The position numbers and the translations under genes were made by a program. This document shows, piece by piece, positions 1 through 13,200 of a stretch of 64,000 nt of DNA; positions within the stretch are counted from its first letter, which is position 1; each line of letters opens with the position of its first letter. Source of the DNA: Kryptolebias marmoratus (Eukaryota; Chordata; Actinopteri; Cyprinodontiformes; Rivulidae); the NCBI RefSeq assembly GCF_001649575.2, contig NC_051435.1:766870-830869 (forward strand), read 5' to 3'. The notes below the pieces were generated by a model. That model made no database searches and was not told where the DNA came from. It worked only from the letters and a program-made list of their open reading frames with translations.

Positions 1-1283
1 ATGTCAACATCCATAGCTGTGCCTTCACCGTCACTGACCTGATGGAAGGATCTCAATTTCAGTTCAGAATCAGGGCCAGAAACGCTGCTGGTGCTCTCAG
101 CATTCCTTCAGAATGTACTGAGTCTCTGACCTGCAAGGATGAGTACGGTAAGCTGAGTACAAGACTGAGTAATTTAACAGTTATTATTACAGTGAATTTA
201 TGAATGTTTGTTTGACTTTTGTTCTCTTTATAGAGCCCCCATCTATCACTATTGACCAAGACATGAAGGATGGTGTATCAGTCAGGGCAGGAGACACAAT
301 TGTGATCTCAGCCTCTAAGATTGTGGGTAAACCTCCACCAACTGCTGTCTGGTCCAAAGGCGGTCGTGAGTTCAAGAACTCTGACACAGTCACTGTTACC
401 AGTACCCCTACTTCTTCCACCCTGGCTATTAAGTATGCAAGCTGGAAGAACACAGGAGAGTACACCATCACTGCTAGCAACCCTTTTGGTATTAAGGAAG
501 AACATATTAGAGTGAAAGTCCTAGACATCCCTGGGCCTCCAGGTCCGATTGAAGTCAGCAATATTTCAGCTGAGAAGTGTACTCTGACCTGGCTTCCACC
601 AGAGGAGGATGGAGGCTGCTCAATTAAGTCTTACATCCTAGAGAAGAGAGAAACTAGCCGCCTTCAGTGGACCAAACTAGCTGAAAATATTATAGACTGC
701 AGACATGTAGCCCACAAACTGATCAAGGGCAACGAGTACATCTTCAGAGTGTCTGCTGTGAACCAGTATGGCACTGGAGACTCTAGCCAGTCTGGTCCAG
801 TCAGAATGGTTGACAGTTTTGGTAAGTTTACTTAGTTTCTTACTTTTAAAAAAATGGTATGAAAATGCTAAAGAAACAGTATTTCCACTTTTCCAAATTT
901 GTAACAAAATGTGTTTTTTATGCTGTAGCCTGCAAAAATAAAACAACAACAAAACTTTCTTCCAAATTTTGTTTTCTCAGGTCCACCAGGTCCACCTTCA
1001 ACCCCAGAGATTGATAATGTCAGTAGGAATGCTGTCACCATTTCATGGAAGAGACCAGTAAAGGATGGGGGAAGTGATATAAGGGGTTACAGTGTGGAGA
1101 GAAAAGAAAGGAGAGGAATGAGATGGGTGAGAGCCTCTAAGAGGACAGTTCCTGACCTACGCTTTAAGGTGCAAGGCTTGACTGAGGGAGTAGAGTATGA
1201 ATTTAGAGTCACGGCTGAGAATAAGGCTGGCTTTGGGGAGCCAAGTGAGCCATCACATCCTGTGATGACCAAGGATATTGTCT
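1..1283 (+). CDS. ttn: Titin exons: end of a C-zone super-repeat (partial FN3; Ig-FN3; FN3)
   Basis: The first exon is cut by the window edge. Its frame starts at base 3, it encodes the second half of an FN3 domain, and it ends at 147. Exon 234-821 encodes an Ig domain (PTAVW core) followed by an FN3. Exon 981-1283 encodes one FN3. With the FN3 that opens the next exon they form the last Ig-F-F-F third of a super-repeat. If this fish has 11 C-zone repeats as in human titin, this would be the end of repeat 2. That numbering is inference. Confidence 0.92.
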
Positions 1284-4200
1284 GTAAGTAAACAAATCTT
1301 TTAGACAAATAAATTCTGACAGAATACATCAAGTTACCTTTTAAAACCGTATCCTGTCATGAACTTGTGTTACATCTTGTTATTTGTGTTTTTCAGATCC
1401 ACCTGGTCCTCCATCCAATCCCAGAATTGCAGACACCACTAAAACCACAGCAACCTTTGCTTGGGGCCGCCCCCACTATGATGGTGGTCTTGAAGTAGAA
1501 GGATACATCATTGAGTATAAAAAGGAGGGTCATGATGACTGGGAGACAGAGACACAGTACCCAGTGAAAGTTACTGAATATGTTATTGGTAAACTCCAAA
1601 AAGGAGGTAAATACCATTTCAGAGTTAGTGCCATAAACTCTGAGGGAGTGGGTGAGCCTGCAGAGGTTGAGAAAGTTACTGAACTGATGGACCAAGAAAC
1701 AATGCCGGACTTTGAGCTGGATGCTGAACTCAGGAAAACCTTGGTGGTCAGGTGCCGTGCTTCAATTCGTATCTTTGTTCCCATTAGGGGCCGCCCTATT
1801 CCTGAAGTCACTTGGAGCAAAGAAAATACCAACTTAAAAGCACGTGCGCATATAGACACAACAGAGTCCTACACTCTGCTGGTTATTCCTGACTGTACGA
1901 GATATGATGCTGGAAAGTATCAGCTCTGTCTAGAGAATGTCGCTGGTAAGAAGACTGGTTTTGTTAATGTGAAAGTTCTAGACACACCAGGACCACCAGT
2001 CAACCTCAAACCAAGAGAGATCACTAAGAACAGCATAACCCTTCAGTGGGAAATTCCCATAATTGATGGAGGTTCCAAGATTCATAATTACATTATTGAA
2101 AAAAGAAATGCCACCAAGAAGGCCTATACAGTGCTCAGCACCACATGGCAAAAGTGTTCTTTTAAATTCCAAGATCTTCAGGAGGGAGCTTACTACTATT
2201 TCCGTGTGTCTGCTGAAAATGATCTGGGTGTAGGTGAGCCTGCTGAAACCCCTGAGCCAATAAGAGTGTCTCAGGCCCCCTCTGCACCAGAGAACTTGTA
2301 TGTCACTGATGTGACCTCTGACAGTGCTAGCCTTGCATGGACCAAACCCCTCCACGATGGTGGTAGTTTGATCACTGGATATGTCATTGAAGCTCAGAAG
2401 AAGGACACAGATCAGTGGGTCCACATAACCACTATCAAGGCTCTAGATTACACTGTTACAGATCTGGTTGAGGGTGCTGAATACACCTTCCGTATAATGG
2501 CTGTGAATGCATCAGGCAGGAGTGATCCCCGTGAAAGCAGACCTGCAATAATCAAAGAACACACCTCAGCTCCATCGTTTGATCTGAGAGGGGTCTACCA
2601 GAAGACCGTGATTGCCAAGGCAGGGGATCGTGTGAAAGTAGAGATTCCAGTGCTAGGAAAACCCAGGCCTGTGGTTTCATGGAAGAAGGGAGACTTTGCA
2701 TTCAAGGAGACACAAAGAATGAACATTGAAACCACATCAACTTCAACTATCCTCAACATCAGTGAGATCAAAAGGACTGATGGAGGCCAGTATTCCATGA
2801 CAGCAAAGAACATGCTTGGTACAATGACAGAGACCATCACTGTCCTGGTCCATGATATACCAGGTCCTCCTAGTGGTCCTATCAAACTGGATGAGGTCTC
2901 ATGTGATTATGTAATTCTCTCCTGGGAACCTCCAGAGAACGATGGAGGTGTTCCTATTAATAATTATATTGTTGAGATGCGGGAGACTACTGGCACTTCA
3001 TGGGTGGAGTTGGCAGCAACTGTTATCCGCACCACATTCAAGGCAGCAAAACTCAATACTGGTACTCTGTATCAGTTCCGTGTTAAGGCTCAGAACAGAT
3101 ATGGCATTGGACCTTGCATTCAGTCTGAACCAGTGTTGGCTGCCTATCCATTTGATGTGCCAAGCCAGCCTGGCAGTCCTGTGGTAACATCTTTCAACAA
3201 GGATTCTATGACTCTTAGTTGGAATGAGCCTTCTGATGGAGGTAGTCCTATTCTAGGCTATCATGTGGACAGAAAAGAGAAGAATAGCATTCTGTGGCAG
3301 AGGATCAGCAAAGCTCTTGTTGTTGGAAACATCTTCAAATCGACAGGCCTTGTTGATGGCATTGTATATGAACATCGTGTTACTGCTGAAAACATGGCTG
3401 GTCTCAGCAAACCTAGCAAACCATCTGAGCCTATGTATGCTTTGGACCCAGTCGAACCACCAGGCAGACCTGTGGCACTGAATATTACCAGACATGAGGT
3501 GACACTGTCTTGGACCAAACCAGAAGGCGATGGGGGATTCTCCATTACTGGATACACAGTAGAAAGGAGAGAGACACCTAACGGACGCTGGCTCAAAGCA
3601 AACTTCAACAACATTCTAGAAACCATGTATACAGTCAGTGGTCTGACTGAAGATACAACCTACGAATTCCGTGTGTTTGCTCGAAACTCAGCTGGTGCTG
3701 TTAGTGCTCCATCTCAGCCATCAGAGGCATTCACATGCAGAGATGACATTGAAGAGCCCAGGCTCGATGTGGATGTAGTATATAGCAGCACTGTTGTAGT
3801 TATGGCAGGAGAGCCATTCAAGCTAGAAGCCAGTGTGACTGGCAGGCCAATACCTTCTTTGGTATGGACCAAAGAAGGAAAGGAGCTGGAAGATACAGGC
3901 AAAATAGAAATAAAGACATCTTCCTTTCACACAACACTAATCAATAAAGATTCACTCAGGAGGGATGGTGGTGCTTTCATCCTGACTGCCAGCAATCCTG
4001 GTGGCTTTGCCAAGTTCACATTCAATGTTAAAGTACTCGACAGACCTGGACCACCAGATTCCTTAACTGTTACAGATGTCACTTCAGAGAAATGTGTGCT
4101 TAACTGGCTGCATCCAACACATGATGGTGGTGCCAAGATTGAGTACTTCATCATACAGAGGCGTGAGACCAGTAGGTTGGCATGGACAAATGTAGCGACA

Positions 4201-7200
4201 GACCTTCAAGCAAACAGATTTAAAGTTACAAAACTTCTTAAGGGCAATGAGTACGTTTTCAGGGTCATGGCTGTTAACAAGTATGGTGTGGGTGAACCTT
4301 TGGAGTCTGAACCAATAATTTGTGCCAACCCCTATGGTCCTAGTGACCCACCAACACAACCTGAGGTCACCACAATTACCAAAGACTCTATGGTTGTCTG
4401 CTGGGAGCGTCCTGAACATGATGGAGGCAGCAGAATCAACACATACATAATAGAGAGAAGGGATAAGACTGGCCTACGCTGGGTGAAGTGTAACAAGAGA
4501 ACTGTAACTGACTTGCGATTCAAAGTGTCTGGCCTCACACTAGGACATGAATATGAATTCAGAGTTCTTGCTGAAAATAATGCTGGTCTAAGCCAGCCTA
4601 GTCCTTCCAGTCCATTCTACAAAGCAATAGACACCATCTTCCAGCCTGGACCTCCAGGGAACCCAAGAGTGCTTGACACCACAAAATCTTCTATTACAGT
4701 TGCCTGGAACAAACCTGTTTATGATGGTGGTTCTGAAATCACTGGTTACATTGTGGAGACCTGCCTGCCTGAGGAGGATGAGTGGACAATCCATACTCCT
4801 AAAAAGGGATGGACAGCCACTTCCTTCACCATCACTAATCTGAAGCAAAACCAGGAGTATAAAATCAATATCTGTGCCACTAATTGTGAAGGAGTGGGAG
4901 AGCCTGCTTCTGTTCCTGGAACCCCTAAGGCTGAAGACAGACTACTTCCTCCAGAAATTGAACTTGGAGCAGAACTACGTAAAGTAGTATGCATCAGAGC
5001 CTGCAGTACGCTCAGACTATTTGTCCCCATCAAGGGCAGACCAGCACCTGAAGTAAAATGGTCAAGAGAGCATGGAGAATCTCTAGACAAAGCCAACATT
5101 GAAATCACTTCATCATTCACAACTCTTCAGATAGATGTTGTTGACAAATTTGATGCAGGGAAATACTTGGTGACAGTAGAAAATGCATCAGGAAGTAAGA
5201 CAGCCTTTGTTAATGTTAGAGTACTAGATACTCCTGGAGCACCCCAGAATCTGACTGTTAAAGAGGTCACTAGAAACTCTGTTTCCCTGGTTTGGGATGC
5301 ACCTCTGATAGATGGGGGCTCCAGAATCCGCAACTACATTGTGGAGAAACGTGAGTCAACCAGGAAAGCTTACTCAACTGTTTGTGCAAGTTGCCATAAG
5401 TCTAGTTGGAAAGTTGGAGACCTGGAGGAAGGAAAATTGTACTTCTTTAGAATCCTTGCTGAAAATGAGTTTGGTATCGGTCTTCCAGTAGAGACTCTTG
5501 AATCAATTAAAGCATCAGAGAAGCCTCTACCACCAGGCAAAGTGTCCCTTCGTGAAGTGACTAGCAAAAGCGTCACACTAACTTGGGAAAAACCTGACCA
5601 TGACGGTGGAAGCAGAATTACAGGCTATATTGTTGAGATGCAGAGTAAGGGAAGTGAGAAATGGACTCAGGTCATGGTGGTAAAAACCAATGAGGCTCAG
5701 GTTACTGGACTTACACAAGGGGAGGAGTATATGTTCCGCATTTCAGCCACCAATGAAAAGGGTGTTAGTGACCCACGCCCTCTCAGTCTGCCTGTGATAG
5801 CTAAAGATTTGATTATCCCACCAACTTTTAAACTGCTTTTCAGCACATTCAGTGCACTGGCAGGTGATGATCTTAAGATTGATGTTCCATATGTTGCCTG
5901 CCCCAAGGCTACAGCAACTTGGCTCAAAGATGGTGTTGTACTCAAGGAAACAATAAGAGTTAATGCTGAGGCCACAGACAAAAACCTCCATCTTGTCATT
6001 AAGGAAGCTTGCAGAGATGATGTAGGGACATATACTATAAAACTAACCAACACAGCTGGAGAGGCTACAGCAGATATCAGTGTTGTTGTCTTAGATAAAC
6101 CTGGTCCTCCAGCTGGCCCAATTAAGCTGGATGAAGTCACTGCTGACAGTGTGGTTTTGTCTTGGAATCCACCACTGTATGATGGTGGTTGTGCAATCAA
6201 TAATTACATTGTAGAGAAGAGAGACACATCGACTACTAACTGGCAGATTGTGTCTGCTACAGTAGCCAGAACAACTATCAAGGCAGTCCGTCTGAAGACT
6301 GGATTTGAGTACCAATTTAGAATTGCTGCAGAAAATAGATATGGCAAGTCTTCATTCCTGCTGTCTGATAACATTGTTGCTCAGTATCCTTTCGAAGTGC
6401 CCAGTTCACCACGTTCTGTGTTGGTGCAGTCAGTCACCAAAGAGAGCATGGTTGTTGTATGGGAGAAACCTAGCAATGACGGTGGAAGCAAAATTCTGGG
6501 CTACCATTTGGAACTTAAAGAGAGAAACAGTATTCTGTGGGTGAAACAGAACAAACAGCTCATTCAAGAAACCAGATTTAAGGTTGTTGGTCTCGAGGAG
6601 GGTATTGAATATGAGTTTAGAGTCTATGCTGAGAATATTGTTGGCCTCAGCAAAGCCAGCAAAGTGAGTGAAATGCAAGTGGCCAGAGATCCTTGTGACA
6701 GACCAGGAAAACCAGAAGCTGTCATTGTAACAAGAAACAAAGTGACACTGAGATGGACCAAGCCTGAGTATGATGCTGGTATCAAGATCACAGGTTATGT
6801 GGTTGAGAAAAAGGAGGGAGGTGGCCGTTGGATGAAGGCTAGTTTTGCCAATGTTATTGAGACTGAATTTGTTGTTACAGGACTTACTGAGGATCAGACT
6901 TACGAGTTTCGTGTTATTGCCAAAAATGCAGCAGGTGTCTTCAGCCAACCATCTGATTCTACTGGAACCATCACTGCCAAGGATGAGGTTGATCCACCTA
7001 GAATTGACTTGGAGACTAAGTACTCCCAAGCTGTGGTTGTAAATGCTGGAGAGACATTTAGACTTGAGGCAGGAATTTATGGTAAGCCCGTGCCCACTGT
7101 TCACTGGCTGAAGGAAGGCAACGAGATTACAGAAGCAGCTCGTTTAGAAATTCACAATACAGATTTTATAGCTTGTATAATTGTTAAGGAAGCCATTCGT

Positions 7201-10200
7201 GTTGATGGAGGTCAGTACACCTTGCTGGTGAAGAATGTTGGAGGAGAGAAAACAGTTAACATTAATGTCAAAGTCTTGGACAGACCAGGTCCACCTGAGG
7301 GCCCTATATCTATCTATGGGGTCACCAGTGAGAAATGCTCAATTTCCTGGAAACCTCCTTTGCAAGATGGAGGTAGTGATGTTTCTCATTACATTGTTGA
7401 AAGGAGGGAAACCAGCAGACTTGTATGGACTGTAATTGAACAAAAAGTACAGACTCTGAATCTGAAAATCACCAAACTTCTTCCTGGTAATGAGTACATA
7501 TTCAGAGTAATCCCTGTCAACAAATATGGTATTGGTGAGCCTTTAGAATCTGAGCCAATGATTGCCAAAAATCCATTTGTCGCTCCAAGCCCACCAACAG
7601 AAGTAGAAGTCTCCACAATTACCAAGGACTCTATGGTGGTGACTTGGGAGAGACCCGTTAATGATGGTGGTAGTCCAATCCAAGGTTATGTTGTTGAGAA
7701 ACGTGACAAGGATGGTGTGAGATGGACTAGATGCAACAAGCGCACTTTGACTGAGCTACGCTTTAGAGTTACAGGTCTCATTGAAAACCATAGCTATGAA
7801 TTTAGAGTTGCTGCTGAGAATGCTGCAGGACTTGGCACACCGAGCACACCAACAGTGTACTACAAAGCACTGGATCCCATTTTCGAACCAGGCCCACCAA
7901 ACAACCCCAGAGTGGTAGACACCTCTAGGTCCACTGTCTCTCTTACATGGGGCAAACCCATTTATGATGGCGGCTGTGAGATTCAGGCTTACCTTGTTGA
8001 GGCATGTGATGTAGCATCTGAAGAGTGGTTTATGTGCACTCCTCCCACTGGAATAACAGACACTAAATTCACAGTGAAAAAGCTTCTGGAGAAACATGAG
8101 TATCAGTTCAGAGTTTGTGCAATCAACAAAGTTGGTATTGGTGAACATGCTGATGTGCCTGGAAAAATTCTTTTAGAGGAACAGCTTGAGCCTCCTGACC
8201 TTGACTTAGATGCTGATATGAGAAAAACTGTCAACATCAGAGCAGCAAGCACTCTAAGACTATTTGTACCAGTAAGAGGTCGTCCAGCTCCTGAAGTGAA
8301 ATGGGGCAAGGCTGATGGAGAGATTAAAGAAACTGCCTTAATTGATAATACAGGAAGCTATGCTTTACTTGTTATCGAGAATGTTGACAGATTTGACAGT
8401 GGCAAGTACACCTTAACTGCAGAAAATGCTAGTGGAGTGAAGTCAGCCTTCATCAGTGTCAGAGTCCTGGATTCCCCTAGTCCGCCCACTAACTTAACGG
8501 TTAAAGAGATTACAAGGAACTCTGTCACTCTCTCATGGGAGCCTCCACTTTTGGATGGTGGCTCAAAGATTAAGCATTACATTGTTGAGAAGCGTGAGAG
8601 CACCAGAAAAGTATACTCTCCCATTACTACCTGCAACAAGATGTCATGGAAAGTTGAGTCTCTTCCAGAGGGTGGAATTTTCTTCTTCAGAGTCTTGGCT
8701 GAGAATGAATATGGTGTGGGTCTTCAAGCTAAAACTATTGAGCCAATTAAAATATCTGAGAAACCTCAACCACCTGGTAAGGTCAGTGTTGTTGATGTCA
8801 CTCACAGCACTGTTACTCTAACCTGGGAAAAATCTCAATATGATGGTGGCAGTAGAATCAGTCACTATGAAGTTGAAATTGCTCCTAAGGACAGTGAGAC
8901 TTGGTCTCCATGTGCCAGTGTGAAAGGCACAGAGACAGAAGTAAGCAACCTTCTAAAGGGAGAGGAATATCAGTTCAGGGTTATTGCTGTAAATGAAAAG
9001 GGTAAAAGTGACCCAAGACAACTGGTTCAGTCGGTTGTAGCAAAAGACCTTGTCATTGAACCTTCTGTTAGACCCAAAGTGAGTTCGTACAGTGTTCAGG
9101 TGGGGTATGATCTCAAGATAGAGGTTCCAATTGCTGGTCATCCAAAACCCACCATCACTTGGACCAAGAATGGAGTGGCGCTTAAACAGACCACCAGAGT
9201 CAATGTCACTGACTCAGCACATCAGACAACTCTAACCATTAAGGATGCTACCAGAGAGGATAGTGGTATGTACACTATCAATATTGCCAATTCCCTGGGT
9301 TCTAAGGATGCCACTATTGAGGTAATCACCCTGGATAAACCAGGCCCACCAACAGGCCCTGTCAAGATTGAGGATATCAGTGCTGAGAGTATGACTCTTA
9401 GTTGGGAAGCTCCCACATACACAGGTGGGTGTCCAATCTCCAACTATGTAGTAGAGAAGAGAGACACAACTACAACTAACTGGGTTGTTGTATCTGCCAC
9501 TGTGGCCAGAACCACATTAAAAGTATCCAATCTGAAGACAGGTGGTGAATACCAATTCAGAATTTTTGCTGAGAATAGATATGGAAAGAGTTATGCAATT
9601 GATTCACAGCCTGTTGTGGCACAGTATCCATTCCAGGAACCCGGCCCTCCAGGTACACCATTTGTGTCCTCATACACTAAAGATTATATGGTGGTTGAAT
9701 GGCATAAACCCCCATCTGATGGAGGCAGTGCCATTTTGGGCTATCATTTAGAGAGGAAAGAGAAGAACAGTATTCTGTGGACCAAGATAAACAAAATGGT
9801 CATCCAAGACTGCAAATTTAAGTCCACTCCACTTGAGGAAAGCATTGAGTATGAGTATAGAGTATATGCTGAGAACATAGTTGGCATTGGAAAATGCAGC
9901 AAAGTATCTGAGGTTTATGTAGCCCGGGACCCATGTGATCCTCCTGGCCGTCCCGAGGCTGTGATTGTAACCAGGCACTCAGTGAAGCTAAAGTGGTCAC
10001 CTCCACAATATGATGGTGGAAGCCTTGTAACTGGCTATATAGTAGAGAAGCGGGACCTTCCTGAGGGAAAATGGATGAAGGCTAGCTTCGCAAACATTAT
10101 TGAACGAGAATTTACAATTACAGGCCTTACAGAGGACAATAAATATGATTTCAGAGTGATTGCAAGAAATGCAGCAGGTGCTGCCAGTAAGCCTTCCGAG

Positions 10201-13200
10201 ACAACAGGATCCATAACAGCCAAGGATGAAGTTGAGCCACCTAAGTGTGAGACTGATCCTATGTACAATCAGACTCTTGTTATTAATGCTGGAGACACAT
10301 TTAGTCTGGAAGCCAGTGTGGAAGGAAAACCCATCCCAACAGCTCAGTGGTTCAAGGGAAGTGTTGAAATTGAAAACTCTGCAAGAAGTGAAATCAAAAA
10401 TACAGATTTTAAAGCTTTGCTTGTTGTGAAAGATGCTATCAGAGTGGATGGTGGACAGTACACTTTGGTTCTCACAAACGTTGCTGGAACTAAGACTGTC
10501 CCATTCAGTGTGAAAGTTCTTGATAGACCAGGCCCATCAGAGGGACCCCTTACAATTAGCAATGTTACTGAGGAGAAATGCTCACTGTCATGGTTGCCAC
10601 CTAAGCACGATGGAGGAGCTACCATTTCTCATTATATAATTCAAAAGAGAGAAACCAGTCGCTTGGCATGGACTGTGGTTTCCAGTGATTGTGGAGCTAC
10701 AATGTTCAAGGTTACCAAACTACTGAAAGGCAATGAGTACATCTTCAGAGTTTTGGCTGTCAACAAATATGGAGTGGGTGAGCCTCTCGAATCAGAACCA
10801 GTCATCATGAGAAATCCATTTGTTCCTCCTGGCTCACCTCATGAACTTGAGATCACTAACATTACCAGGGATTCCATGACTGTCTGCTGGAACCGCCCTA
10901 AGACCACAGGAGGAAGTGATATTGTTGGTTACATTGTTGAAAAGAGAGACCGAGCTGGAGTGAGGTGGACCAAGTGCAATAAACGGAGAGTGACAGACTT
11001 GCGTTTTAGAGTAACAGGACTCACCGAGGACCATGATTATGAGTTCAGGGTCTCTGCTGAGAATGCAGCTGGAGTAGGCCAGCCAAGCCCACCTACACCC
11101 TACCTCAAAGCATGTGATCCCACCTTTGAACCAGGCTGTCCCACCAATGCTCATGTGGTTGACACTACAAAAGACTCCATCAGTTTAGCTTGGCATAGGC
11201 CTATATATGATGGTGGTTGCGAGATTCAAGGATATGCTGTGGAAATTACCAAGGCTGATGAGGAGGAATGGACTTTATGCACACCACCTACTGGAGTAAA
11301 CAAAACCAAGTTCACCATCAAACGTTTGACAGAACATCAAGAATACAAAGTGCGCATTTGTGCAGTCAATAAAGAAGGAGTTGGTGAGCCCACAGAAATC
11401 CAGGGAGTTGTGATACCCATTGATAAGATTGATCCTCCAGAGGTGATTCTGGACTCAGAGCTCAGGAAGGGAATAGTTGTTCGTGCAGGAGGCTCAATGA
11501 GAATCTGCATTCCTTTCAACGGTCGTCCCGTTCCTGAAGTAAGCTGGGCCAAGGAGGATGGCGAGCTGCCCACTAAAGTTCAGGTTGAGATGGGTGAAGA
11601 TTACACGCAGCTCTCCATTGGTATATGTGACAAATATGATGCAGGAAAATACATCCTCAATTTAGAAAATAGTGCTGGCAGCAAATCAGCTTTTGTCTCT
11701 GTTAAAGTTCTGGACACTCCAGGAGCTCCTTTAAATCTAACAGTAAAAGACATAAAGAGGGAGAGTGTCACTTTGACCTGGGAACCTCCTGTTATTGATG
11801 GTGGTTCAAGAATAAAGAATTATCTGGTTGAAAAACGTGAGTCCACAAGGAATGTGTACTCTAATGTAGATAACAAATGCACAAAGACAAGCTACCGTAT
11901 CACTGGTCTAACTGAGGGGACAATCTACTATTTCAGAGTATTGGCTGAAAATGAATTTGGTGTTGGACAGCCAATTGAGACAGAACAATCAGTCAAAACC
12001 TCTGAACCACCTCTGCCTGTTGGTAAGGTAAATCTGACTGAAGTCACTAAAACCACTGTTTCACTCTCCTGGGAGAAGCCAGTCCATGATGGAGGTAGCA
12101 GGATCATTGGCTACTACATTGAGATGCAGCCTGTGGGATCAGAAGAATGGGTTGTTGCTGCCACAACTAAAACTTGTGAAGGCACTGTCACAGGTCTCAG
12201 TACAGGACATGAGTACCTGCTTAGAGTGTCAGCTTTCAATGAGAAAGGCAAGAGTGACCCCAGAGCTCTGGCTGCACCAGTTACTGCTAAAGATGTAACT
12301 GTTGAGCCCAGATTTAAGATCAGATTCACTACTTATAGTTTACAGCAAGGTGAAGATCTAAAAATTGAAATTCCAGTAATCGGACGCCCTGTTCCCAAGG
12401 TTGAATGGAAAAAGGAGGGGCAAGCTCTGAAGGAGACGACCAGACTAAACGTATCTAGCACACCATCATCCACTAAGCTGGTCATCAAGGATGCAAATAA
12501 AGAAGATTCTGGTAAATACACTATCACAGCCACCAGCAGCATTGGAACAACTACAGAGGAGATTACGGTCGTCATTCTTGACAAGCCAGGACCACCCACA
12601 GGGCCTGTGAAAATTGAAGAGGTGAGCTGTAACTTTGTTACTCTTTCCTGGGAGCCACCAGAGTACACAGGAGGCTGTCAGATCAACAACTACATTGTAG
12701 AGAAGAGAGACACAACCACTACAGCATGGCAGATTGTATCTGCTACAATTGCCAGGACAACCATTAAAGTCACCAATTTGAAGACTGGTGTTGAATATCA
12801 GTTCAGAGTGTCAGCTGAGAATAGATATGGAAAGAGTTCAGCTATTGTCTCTCCTGCTGTTGTTGCCAAGTATCCATTTAGTGAGCCTGCTGCCCCAGGA
12901 TCACCAGTTATAACAGCTGCAACCAAGGATAGTATGGTTGTTGAATGGAAACCTCCCACCAACAGTGGAGGCAGCCCAATTATTGGGTATCACCTGGAGA
13001 GAAAGGAGAAAAACAGCCTTTTGTGGACAAAACTCAACAAACTTCTAATCCCTGACACACGATTCAAAACTACAGAGTTGGAAGAAGGTATTGAATATGA
13101 ATTTAGAGTTTATGCTGAGAACATTGCTGGTATTAGCCCAGCCAGCAAGGTCTCTGAGACCACAGTAGCTAGGGACCCATGTGACCCACCAGGCACTCCT

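Noticed and set aside
6430..7104. 224-codon - strand frame inside the giant exon
   Set aside because: Shadow of FN3/Ig coding sequence. Similar antisense frames recur at equivalent points of other super-repeats (for example 16003-16644).
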